The translations under genes were made by a program, and so were the position numbers. This document shows, in pieces, positions 19,382-26,346 of a DNA stretch of 64,000 bases. Location of the stretch: assembly GCF_900489465.1 (NCBI RefSeq), contig NZ_UEFQ01000020.1, forward strand, positions 1 through 64,000, read 5' to 3'. The DNA is from Aequorivita sp. CIP111184. GTDB taxonomy: Bacteria > Bacteroidota > Bacteroidia > Flavobacteriales > Flavobacteriaceae. The first letter of the stretch is position 1, and every line of letters starts with the position of its first letter. The notes beneath the pieces were generated by a model that saw nothing but the letters and a program-made list of their open reading frames with translations, had not been told where the DNA came from and made no database searches.

Positions 19382-20266
19382 TTAGTTTCGCGGATGTGAG
19401 TTTTTGTAAACCTCTTTTAACTTTGCTATACTGTTTTGTGTATAAACTTGTGTTGAGGCAAGACTGGAATGACCCAGCAACTCTTTCACCGCATTGATAT
19501 CTGCTCCTTCGTTCAAAAGGTGTGTTGCAAAAGAATGCCGCAAAATATGCGGACTCTTCTTTACTTTCTCCGAAGTTTTACTAAAGTATGAATTTATAAT
19601 CCTGTAGACAAGTGTTTCATAAACTTTAACCCCCTTTTGGGTTAGAAATAAAAAATCCACTTCCTTTATATTTTCAACCTGATCCCGAAATGGCAAATAC
19701 TCATTAATTGTATTAAGAACGGAAGGCAATAATGGTATGATACGTTCTTTATTTCTTTTCCCCAAAACTTTGATAGTTTTTTGCGCAAAGGAAACATCAT
19801 TCAGCTTTACATTGATGAGCTCCGCCCGTCGTATTCCCGTTGAATAAAAAAGCTCAACTATTAACTTGTCCCGTAATCCTTCAAATGTATTTTCTGCTTG
19901 CAGTATTTCCATTACGTTCACTATTTCTTTTTCGGAAAAAGGCACTTGAATTTTTTTTGAGGTTTTTAATACCTTATGCTTTGCCAAAGGATTTATTTTA
20001 ATCTGGCCCGTTTTCAATAAAAATTTATAGTATGTTTTAAGTGAAGAAATTTTTCGGTTTACCGTCCGGTTTGAAATGCCCGAATCTACCAATGAAACAA
20101 TCCAGCTTCGAACAATGGAGTAATTCACATTTACAATTTCAGAATATTGATAGTTTTCCGAAGCAAACAAACGGAAGTCCTCTAAATCTTTTAAATAAGC
20201 AATCACTGTATGCGGGGAATATTTTTTTTCGAGCTGAAGGTAATCTGTGAATGCTTGAAAGGACAT
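19382..20266 (-). CDS. xerC: Tyrosine recombinase XerC/XerD family
   Basis: A 294-residue site-specific recombinase of the type that resolves chromosome dimers at dif. The N-terminal SAM-like DNA-binding domain covers about residues 1-95. Catalytic residues are visible as R146 (TGIRRAEL), K170, H240-x-x-R243 (HILRHSFATHLL), H266 (LLGHSSLASTQ) and the nucleophile Y275. The location between rpsU and hpf is a stable housekeeping position in Flavobacteriia, so this is a chromosomal Xer protein and not a mobile-element integrase. Assignment to XerC or XerD specifically is uncertain. Confidence 0.92.
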   Translation of the reverse strand: MSFQAFTDYLQLEKKYSPHTVIAYLKDLEDFRLFASENYQYSEIVNVNYSIVRSWIVSLVDSGISNRTVNRKISSLKTYYKFLLKTGQIKINPLAKHKVLKTSKKIQVPFSEKEIVNVMEILQAENTFEGLRDKLIVELFYSTGIRRAELINVKLNDVSFAQKTIKVLGKRNKERIIPLLPSVLNTINEYLPFRDQVENIKEVDFLFLTQKGVKVYETLVYRIINSYFSKTSEKVKKSPHILRHSFATHLLNEGADINAVKELLGHSSLASTQVYTQNSIAKLKEVYKNSHPRN

Positions 20267-20333
20267 TTCTTAGAATATTGGATAGGAGTTAAATTTAGCG
20301 AATTTATTATTGGTATTTAAAATTGCCTGAATT

Positions 20334-20366
20334 AAAAAAATCCGTTGGAAAAAAAATTCCAACGGA
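20334..20366 (-). terminator. Rho-independent terminator after rpsU
   Basis: TCCGTTGGAA at 20341-20350 pairs exactly with TTCCAACGGA at 20357-20366. On the minus strand the stem is followed by a T-run at 20340-20334. It should largely separate rpsU from the recombinase gene. Confidence 0.9.
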
Positions 20367-20394
20367 TCTCTATTTTTATTCAAAAGGATATAAA

Positions 20395-20589
20395 TTAAAT
20401 ATCTTCCTGATCTCTTAAGTTTTGAATGTACTGAGCTTTTTGAATTTGTGCTCTTTTCTTAACAGAAGGCTTCATAAAAGCTTGTCTGGAACGTAGCTGG
20501 CGCATTGTTCCGGTTCTATCAAATTTACGCTTAAAACGCTTTAGCGCTCTATCGATATTTTCTCCGTCTTTAACTGGTATAATTAACAT
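20395..20589 (-). CDS. rpsU: 30S ribosomal protein S21 (bS21)
   Basis: A 64-residue basic protein with the family signature IDRALKRFKRKFDRTGTMRQLRSR. In Bacteroidota ribosomes bS21 helps to sequester the 16S anti-Shine-Dalgarno tail. The start ATG at 20589 is fixed by an exceptionally strong Shine-Dalgarno sequence 6 bases upstream. The gene has its own promoter and terminator. Confidence 0.97.
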   Translation of the reverse strand: MLIIPVKDGENIDRALKRFKRKFDRTGTMRQLRSRQAFMKPSVKKRAQIQKAQYIQNLRDQEDI

Positions 20590-20595
20590 AGTGTC

Positions 20596-20605
20596 ATCAC
20601 CTCCT
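20596..20605 (-). promoter_or_regulatory. Full-length Shine-Dalgarno sequence of rpsU
   Basis: The minus strand reads AGGAGGTGAT, fully complementary to the 16S 3' end, spaced 6 bases from the ATG. No other gene in the window was seen with a comparable sequence. In Flavobacterium this feature is thought to allow autoregulation: ribosomes lacking bS21 have a free anti-SD tail and favour rpsU mRNA. Confidence 0.92.
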
Positions 20606-20618
20606 CTCTTTAGGACGG

Positions 20619-20626
20619 CAAAAATA
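20619..20626 (-). promoter_or_regulatory. Candidate -7 promoter element for rpsU
   Basis: The minus strand reads TATTTTTG, matching TAnnTTTG, 30 bases before the ATG. It would give a leader of about 20 bases holding the Shine-Dalgarno sequence. No -33 element is evident. Confidence 0.5.
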
Positions 20627-20678
20627 ATAATTAATAATGAATAATGAGCAGTGGGTAATAAAAATTTTATAGAATAAA

Positions 20679-22097
20679 TTACTCTTTATATAAAGATGCG
20701 CGCTTACTCAAATCTTGGATTAGCTTTTCTTCCTCTTTACTTTCCAACAAAACATTGTAATTTTTCCAAAAGTCTTCATGGTACGGTTTTGTGGAAAAAA
20801 TATCTGCAGACCAATCGTTTTGCTGTAGTTCCTGTTTTATGAGCTCAGGATCTTGAATAATGTCGCTAAACAATATTTCTTGAATAGTATAGTAATATTG
20901 TTCGTCTTTATCAAATCCGGGTTCTGCCTCGGTTTTAACTCTGTCTGAAGATCTATCGCCTGTATTTACCAGTTTTGGTGTTTCGTAATATATATAGTTA
21001 GGATACATCTTTCCATTATATTCTATATAAGTCATTATAAGTTTGTGAATGGTTTGAGTGTCAAAAAGGCTTTTGCTACGCTTTTTCTGTACATCGGAAG
21101 CTGCTACCAATTCGTACTCCACTTTTTTAATGGCATAATTGTCATAATAAATATAGATCCATCCTTTTGGCTCAAAGCCTTCATTGTAGATATTTGCCGT
21201 GTTCAGTCCAACAAAATCAGCACCTTTTGAAATTTTGATTTTATAAATTTTCCTTCCATTATCAACAAGAATCGTATCTAGGTTAAACTGATGTTTCTCC
21301 AAAATATTCTTACCAAGCAAAGAACCCATAGCATTAGAATTTCGAACCAAGTTGAGCTTTCCTTTAAAAAGATTTTCCAAACCATTAACCCGGCTATCGT
21401 TCCATTTTATGGCTTCAATTAAAGACGAGGTTTTGATTGAATTCCTATTTAAATTACCAGCTTTGGAACCCATACTCTTAAGATATGCCGAAAAGGTAAA
21501 AAGACTGTCAACATCCCTTAAATCATAACTTTTTCGAGTTTCGTCAACATTTATTTTCAGATTGTTTTTTGCGCCGGAAGCGTAACTGGAATCATATAAA
21601 GTGATGGCGCTTTCAATAAGCCATTTATACTCCTTTTTATTGCGCTCTTTATGACGTAAAAATCCTTTTTGCAAATAAGGCTGTTCCGGTAAGTTTTTCG
21701 GAAGTTTTTCAATTGCCTTTTGCACAATGCCATTCCCTGTTGTTGGCCGCGGATCTGAAATAATTACAACTTCATCTAATGAAGCTACGTCTTCTTCCAA
21801 AAATATATCGGAACCATTTTCAAATTCACTTATAACAACTTTAAAACTTTTGTAGCCAATAGAGGAAATAACCAACGTATCCTTTAAATGTTCCTGCGGC
21901 ACTTTTAAAACGAAATTACCATCCGCATTGGTTATGGAACCTATAGTTGTATTTTCAATATAAACACTGGCGCTTTCAATGGGTCCGTAAGTTAAGAAAT
22001 CAGCAACCTTTCCCTTCAATTCTGTCTGGGCAAAAGCTGATGCGCCGATAAGAAAAACAGTTAATGCGAAAAAACTTTTTAAAGTGAAATGCTTCAT
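20679..22097 (-). CDS. Exported protein with carboxypeptidase-regulatory-like (CarboxypepD_reg-like) domain
   Basis: A 472-residue protein starting at ATG 22097 (MKHFTLKSF); an upstream TTG would add three residues but is less likely. Residues 1-23 are a signal peptide ending in AFAQ. About 24-110 form the beta-sandwich domain often seen at the N-terminus of TonB-dependent receptors (GKVADFLTYGPIESASVYI, ITNADGNFVLKVP, SSIGYKSFKV). The remaining 360 residues resemble uncharacterised Bacteroidota envelope proteins and do not form an obvious barrel. It follows an acyl-CoA dehydrogenase gene by 32 bases. Function unknown. Confidence 0.8.
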   Translation of the reverse strand: MKHFTLKSFFALTVFLIGASAFAQTELKGKVADFLTYGPIESASVYIENTTIGSITNADGNFVLKVPQEHLKDTLVISSIGYKSFKVVISEFENGSDIFLEEDVASLDEVVIISDPRPTTGNGIVQKAIEKLPKNLPEQPYLQKGFLRHKERNKKEYKWLIESAITLYDSSYASGAKNNLKINVDETRKSYDLRDVDSLFTFSAYLKSMGSKAGNLNRNSIKTSSLIEAIKWNDSRVNGLENLFKGKLNLVRNSNAMGSLLGKNILEKHQFNLDTILVDNGRKIYKIKISKGADFVGLNTANIYNEGFEPKGWIYIYYDNYAIKKVEYELVAASDVQKKRSKSLFDTQTIHKLIMTYIEYNGKMYPNYIYYETPKLVNTGDRSSDRVKTEAEPGFDKDEQYYYTIQEILFSDIIQDPELIKQELQQNDWSADIFSTKPYHEDFWKNYNVLLESKEEEKLIQDLSKRASLYKE

Positions 22098-22129
22098 TTC
22101 TGGCAATTAGATTTAAGAATGAAAAAATA

Positions 22130-23296
22130 TTATGTTGCTGGCTTATACTCTTTTCCTTCTATGACCATTTTGGCAATAATCTCCCGAAGGATTTCTGAAG
22201 TTCCGCCGCCAATGGGCCCTAATCTACTATCGCGTAACAAACGCGCTAAAGGATACTCTTCCATATACCCATAACCTCCCAAAAACTGTAAACATTCAGT
22301 CATTACCTCGTCTGCAACTTTGGTGGAAATCAATTTGCTCATCGTGGCTTCTTTTACTACATATTCGCCATCGTTCAAACGTTTTGCGGTAACGTAATTG
22401 AAAGTTTTACAAACTTCAATTTCACTTGCAATTTGCGCAACGCGGTGACGCAACGCTTGAAATTTCGAAATACTTTTACCAAAAGCAAAACGATCTTTCA
22501 TATATTGAATGGTATATTCCAAAGCGAATTCGCTACGGGCGTGGGCGTTGACACCCATAATAAGTCTTTCCAATGCGAAATGCTGCATTATATAAGGAAA
22601 TCCAGCATTCTCCTCACCCAGTAAATTAGTTAGAGGAATTTCAACATTGTCAAAAGCTATTTCCCCGGTGTCGCTAGCACGCCATCCCAATTTATCCAAT
22701 TTGGTAGCGGAAACGCCTTTTGTATCGCGATCCACAACAAAAATGCTTATACCTTTATTACCCAATTCAGGAGACGTTTTTGCAGCTACAATTAAATAAT
22801 CGCTATAAATTCCGTTGGTGATAAAAGTTTTTGAACCGTTCAAAATATAGCTATCGCCTTTTTTAACCGCAGTAGTACGCATTCCAGAAACATCACTACC
22901 ACCAAAAGGTTCAGTGATACAAAGACAGCCTATCAGTTCTCCTGTAATACTTGGTGCTAAATATTTTTCTTTTTGTTCGTGGTTAGCTTCTTTTTTAAGA
23001 TGCGTCATCGCTAGATATGCGTGGGCCCACATTGCAGCAGCAAAGCCGCCACTGTTTACTTTTTGAAGTTCTTCTAAAAAGATTACAGTATAAAAAAGGT
23101 CTAAATTAAGCCCGCCGTATTCTTCGGGTTGATAAATTCCGAAGTAACCCATTTCGCCAAATTTCTCCCAGATGAACCGCTCGATATGACCGGTTTTTTC
23201 CCACTTTTCAATATGTGGTACTACCTCTTTTTGAAGAAAATCCTGAAAACTCTTTCTGAAAAATTCGTGTTCCTCTGTAAAATACATTGTACTCAT
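22130..23296 (-). CDS. Acyl-CoA dehydrogenase
   Basis: A 388-residue flavoenzyme that introduces a 2,3-double bond into acyl-CoA and passes electrons to ETF. Family signatures include CITEPFGGSDVSGMRT (about 126-141), KTFITNG and the C-terminal QFLGGYGYMEEYPLARLLRDSR. The common C-terminal catalytic Glu position (EGT) is Gly here (IGGGTSEI), while E243 in the ALERL helix occupies the position used in isovaleryl- and long-chain acyl-CoA dehydrogenases. This suggests a branched- or long-chain substrate, which is an inference. Confidence 0.9.
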   Translation of the reverse strand: MSTMYFTEEHEFFRKSFQDFLQKEVVPHIEKWEKTGHIERFIWEKFGEMGYFGIYQPEEYGGLNLDLFYTVIFLEELQKVNSGGFAAAMWAHAYLAMTHLKKEANHEQKEKYLAPSITGELIGCLCITEPFGGSDVSGMRTTAVKKGDSYILNGSKTFITNGIYSDYLIVAAKTSPELGNKGISIFVVDRDTKGVSATKLDKLGWRASDTGEIAFDNVEIPLTNLLGEENAGFPYIMQHFALERLIMGVNAHARSEFALEYTIQYMKDRFAFGKSISKFQALRHRVAQIASEIEVCKTFNYVTAKRLNDGEYVVKEATMSKLISTKVADEVMTECLQFLGGYGYMEEYPLARLLRDSRLGPIGGGTSEILREIIAKMVIEGKEYKPAT

Positions 23297-23343
23297 GCTT
23301 TTCTAATACTAATATTTATAGGCCTTTCGGCAATTTATTTTAT

Positions 23344-24219
23344 TTACTCTGTGGACAAATATAATTGAAATAGCTGTAACTTTCTTTCCGTGATTCCTTC
23401 AATTTTGTTCAGCTCTTGAATGCTGGTAATTTTTTCACGAAGTCTGCGGTATTCCCAAATTTTCTTTGCCATTTCAAATGAGATGCCAGGAATGGTTGAA
23501 ATATCGGAAGCGGAGGCCATATTTATATTTAATTTTGAAATTTTCTTTGGGGTTTTTACTGTGAAAATATTCAGTGTTCGCTGCACTACTGTAGGATCTA
23601 ATCCATAAACACTATACAATTGAATATCATCTGAAAACCCACCCAACTTGTCTCGATATGAAATGATTCGTTTGCTCAACGCCTCCCCTATTCCACTTAT
23701 TTGTTGTAATTGTTCTTCGCTTGCTTTGTTGAGATCAATTTTTTGGGTGAAAGATTTTTCCGAAAAACCTTTTTCACTTTTATAATCTTTCTTTGGTTTT
23801 GGATTTGTCACCCAATCAGGAAATTTGAAATAAGGACTCAATTCTTTCAATAGAGAATCTGAAACGCCCGTTACTTTTTTAAAGTCGGCTGCAGAATTAA
23901 TCCATTTATCTTTCTTTCTGTATTGAAACAAACGGTCAATTTCTTTGTTTGACATTCCAAGGGTATACCCTTTATAATCTGTAATAAAATTGGGGTTAAA
24001 AGGATATTTTTTAGGCTTCCTATTTTCCATTTCAACAAGGCGAAGCGAATCCAACTCTTTCTGCATTGCAACAATTTCTGCTGAAGAGGTATCAAAGGTG
24101 TCTTCTTCGGAAAAATCCACAAACCAATAAACACACAGCAACAAAACGATGAGTAGCAACAAAAGCAAAACCCCACTCCGTTGTTGCTTATTGAACGTGA
24201 AGTGGGATTTTATATTCAT
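23344..24219 (-). CDS. Membrane-anchored helix-hairpin-helix (ComEA-like) protein
   Basis: A 291-residue protein beginning at ATG 24219 (MNIKSHFTF); a longer frame upstream overlaps the symporter gene and is not supported. One membrane helix covers about residues 17-34. Two helix-hairpin-helix modules lie near 160-225 (LNKASEEQLQQISGIGEALSKRI) and 230-291 (NMASASDISTIPGISFEMAKKI). HHH modules bind DNA backbones; ComEA relatives bind DNA during uptake. It starts 11 bases after the symporter stop. Codons 3-17 overlap an RNA hairpin that is also preserved in a pseudogene copy at 26081-26339. Confidence 0.85.
   Translation of the reverse strand: MNIKSHFTFNKQQRSGVLLLLLLIVLLLCVYWFVDFSEEDTFDTSSAEIVAMQKELDSLRLVEMENRKPKKYPFNPNFITDYKGYTLGMSNKEIDRLFQYRKKDKWINSAADFKKVTGVSDSLLKELSPYFKFPDWVTNPKPKKDYKSEKGFSEKSFTQKIDLNKASEEQLQQISGIGEALSKRIISYRDKLGGFSDDIQLYSVYGLDPTVVQRTLNIFTVKTPKKISKLNINMASASDISTIPGISFEMAKKIWEYRRLREKITSIQELNKIEGITERKLQLFQLYLSTE
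23356..23363 (-). promoter_or_regulatory. Candidate -7 promoter element for the acyl-CoA dehydrogenase
   Basis: The minus strand reads TATATTTG, matching TAnnTTTG, within the last codons of the upstream HHH gene and 60 bases before the dehydrogenase ATG. Confidence 0.35.
24167..24211 (-). promoter_or_regulatory. Conserved RNA hairpin after symporter A, overlapping the start of the HHH gene
   Basis: On the minus strand AAAATCCCACTTC (24211-24199) pairs with GGAGTGGGGTTTT (24179-24167), 13 bp with two G-U pairs and a 19-base loop. The 3' arm ends in TTTT and is followed by GCTTTTGTTG. A homologous hairpin of identical stem and loop length follows symporter B, although the coding frame there has decayed. 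It may terminate the symporter mRNA or attenuate HHH translation. Confidence 0.6.
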
Positions 24220-24230
24220 TTTAAAAAAAT

Positions 24231-25928
24231 TTAATCCGATATGGCTTCTCTTTTCATTTTTATTGCATCCAAATAGCGGCGCAATTGCTTTTTTACTACG
24301 GGGAAGAGGAAGAACAATCCTATCATATTTGGAAAAATCATTGCAAATATCATCGCGTCGGAAAAGTCCCAAATAGATTTCATATTTGCAGCGGCACCAA
24401 TGATAATAAAGATACAAAAAAGAACTTTATAAACTAAATCCATTGTTTTACCTCTTCCAAATAGATATTTCCAGGATTGTAGTCCATAATATGACCAAGA
24501 TATCATTGTTGATACAGCAAAAAGGAATACAGCAATAGTCAAGAAAATATTGGAATACGGGATAAATGCGTGAAATGCTTGAGCGGTTATTCCGGAGCCT
24601 TCATAAGATACACCGTCAATAATAGCAACACCGTGACCAGTTACGTCACCATATTCAAAATAACCTCCCATATTAAAAATTATAATTACCAGAGCCGTCA
24701 TAGTACATATAACTACTGTATCTATAAAAGGCTCTAATAGTGCGACCAAACCTTCACTTGCAGAATATTTTGTACGAACGGCAGAGTGTGCAATGGATGC
24801 AGAACCTGCACCAGCTTCATTGGAAAAGGCCGCCCTTTTAAAACCAACCAATAATACTCCTATTAAAGAACCAACACCGATTGCAGTTGGTTTAAATGCT
24901 TCTGTGATAATTAGATTTATAGCATCGTCAATTAATGTATAGTTGCTTAAAATTATATATAAACAAGCAATTATATAAAAAATCGCCATAAAGGGAACCA
25001 CCCTTTCGGTTACTTGAGCAATTCTTTTTATACCTCCAATAATAATGATACCTACCAAAATAGCAAGCAAAACACCAATCCAAAAACCAGCAGCTGTACT
25101 TTGAAGGTTGAACAAATCTTTCAATACAATAGTTGCTTGATTGGATTGTGCGGCATTACCCCCACCAAAAGAACCCCCAATACAAAAAATAGCAAATAGC
25201 ACAGCTGCTATTTTGCCTAATGTTGCAAAGCCTTTTTCCTTGAGTCCTTTGCTTAAATAATACATTGGACCTCCGTACACAGTACCGTCTGGACCCACAT
25301 CTCGATATTGAACACCCAGAGTACATTCCACAAATTTTGTAGACATTCCCAAGAGCCCGCAGACTACCATCCAAAAAGTAGCTCCTGGTCCACCAAGTGC
25401 AATAGCCAAGGCAACCCCGGCTATATTTCCATTACCTACAGTGCCCGAAACTGCTGTTGCTAAAGCTTGAAAATGGCTTACTTCTCCTGCCGAGCTTTCA
25501 TCACGTATTGTATCTACAATATTACCATCTATGGCTAAATCATCGTCAAGGGTTTCGATGTGTGCTTTAAAGTCATCAACTTTATTCATGTCAACTCCTT
25601 GGGCAATTCCGCCTTCTCCATATAAAATTTTAGCTCCATGGTTTTCGATATCCTCATATTTGCCTCGCACAGTTTGTATTGCCCGCCAAAAGTATCTGAA
25701 GTTAGGAAACCCAAAATATAATGTGAAAAAAGTAGCACTAAAAACTAGTAGTATAAGAACAAACGGAATTCCAGCTATTTGAAAGAATATCACATTCGAG
25801 AAAAAATTAGATACAGGCAGAAAAGCCTGATTAATTTTTTCATCAATACCTATTTCTGGAGGCGTTTCTTGCGCAAAATTTAGTATTGGAATTAAAAATG
25901 CGATTAGCGAAAGCAAATGTTTCTTCAT
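24231..25928 (-). CDS. Sodium:alanine/glycine symporter family (AGCS), copy A
   Basis: A 565-residue inner-membrane amino-acid carrier using a sodium gradient. Family signatures are GNGNIAGVALAIALGGPGATFWM and SNEAGAGSASIAHSA. About ten or more membrane spans are visible. The N-terminus looks like a cleavable signal (ends LNFAQ), as in copy B. Compared with copy B there is an insert around residues 105-145. It arose by tandem duplication together with copy B. Confidence 0.93.
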   Translation of the reverse strand: MKKHLLSLIAFLIPILNFAQETPPEIGIDEKINQAFLPVSNFFSNVIFFQIAGIPFVLILLVFSATFFTLYFGFPNFRYFWRAIQTVRGKYEDIENHGAKILYGEGGIAQGVDMNKVDDFKAHIETLDDDLAIDGNIVDTIRDESSAGEVSHFQALATAVSGTVGNGNIAGVALAIALGGPGATFWMVVCGLLGMSTKFVECTLGVQYRDVGPDGTVYGGPMYYLSKGLKEKGFATLGKIAAVLFAIFCIGGSFGGGNAAQSNQATIVLKDLFNLQSTAAGFWIGVLLAILVGIIIIGGIKRIAQVTERVVPFMAIFYIIACLYIILSNYTLIDDAINLIITEAFKPTAIGVGSLIGVLLVGFKRAAFSNEAGAGSASIAHSAVRTKYSASEGLVALLEPFIDTVVICTMTALVIIIFNMGGYFEYGDVTGHGVAIIDGVSYEGSGITAQAFHAFIPYSNIFLTIAVFLFAVSTMISWSYYGLQSWKYLFGRGKTMDLVYKVLFCIFIIIGAAANMKSIWDFSDAMIFAMIFPNMIGLFFLFPVVKKQLRRYLDAIKMKREAISD

Positions 25929-26033
25929 AGTAGTTTTTTAAGATGAATCGCTTTTCTTAAATAAAGCGAAGCAAGATGCTTAAAAAAAACTATATTTTTA
26001 AAAAATTGTGAAGTTATTTGTTAACACTTTCGT

Positions 26034-26069
26034 AAACCCAAATTTCTTTTTAAGAATTTCAATTTTTCT
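26034..26069 (-). pseudogene. Remnant of the 3' end of the K+ channel gene
   Basis: The minus strand encodes RKIEILKKKFGF, matching the C-terminal NQIEKLKKEYGV of the K+ channel at 28108. Non-coding similarity continues to about 25969, where GCAAGATGCTTAAAAAA is shared with 28047-28063. The old stop codon has become TAC through a one-base deletion and a substitution. This marks one end of the duplicated segment. Confidence 0.8.
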
Positions 26070-26080
26070 TTAAGAGGTTG

Positions 26081-26339
26081 CCATTGGGAGAATTTAAAAT
26101 AGAGCCTCAATTCCACATAAAAAAACCGTAAATACTTATAGAACCAAACCCTATACTTAATGTTTAAGTAATAAAGTGAAGCGAACAATTTCTTTATTGG
26201 AAATTTTTAGAATATGGTTTTTAAATTCTTTGATTGAATTTGGATTGAATCATTCTGCGGAAGGAGTCTCAAAGTATTCTAAATTGAAAATCCCACTTCA
26301 CCTTCAATTAATAACGACGAAGTGAGATTTTAAATTGAA
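26081..26339 (-). pseudogene. Decayed copy of the 5' half of the HHH (ComEA-like) gene
   Basis: From 26339 the minus strand reads NLKSHF, then three in-frame stops, with SG, TPSAE, FNPNSIKEFK and ISNKEIVRF in the same frame. After a frameshift, KYR and VELRLYFKFSQW follow. These match MNIKSHF, DTSSAE, FNPNFITDYK, MSNKEIDRL, QYR and KELSPYFKFPDW of the intact HHH protein in the same order. The membrane-helix codons are deleted. The fragment ends where the K+ channel remnant begins, so the whole 418-bp intergenic region is a duplication scar. Confidence 0.88.
26287..26331 (-). promoter_or_regulatory. Conserved RNA hairpin after symporter B
   Basis: On the minus strand AAAATCTCACTTC (26331-26319) pairs with GAAGTGGGATTTT (26299-26287), 13 bp with one G-U pair and a 19-base loop. 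It is the counterpart of the hairpin at 24167-24211. All three stem differences between the copies keep pairing, while the loop matches at only about 6 of 19 positions. Confidence 0.6.
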
Positions 26340-26346
26340 GGCTATT

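Noticed and set aside
19382-20266. Integrase of a mobile element
   Set aside because: The gene lies in a conserved rpsU-xer-hpf housekeeping block with no attachment repeats.
22098-22106. TTG start for the CarboxypepD_reg-like protein
   Set aside because: The ATG at 22097 begins a normal signal peptide.
24220-24417. N-terminal extension of the HHH protein
   Set aside because: It would overlap the symporter gene by 62 codons, and conserved features begin at the ATG at 24219.
26301-26341. Alternative hairpin CCTTCAATT / AATTGAAGG in the symporter gap
   Set aside because: It competes with the preserved 13-bp stem and has no counterpart after symporter A.
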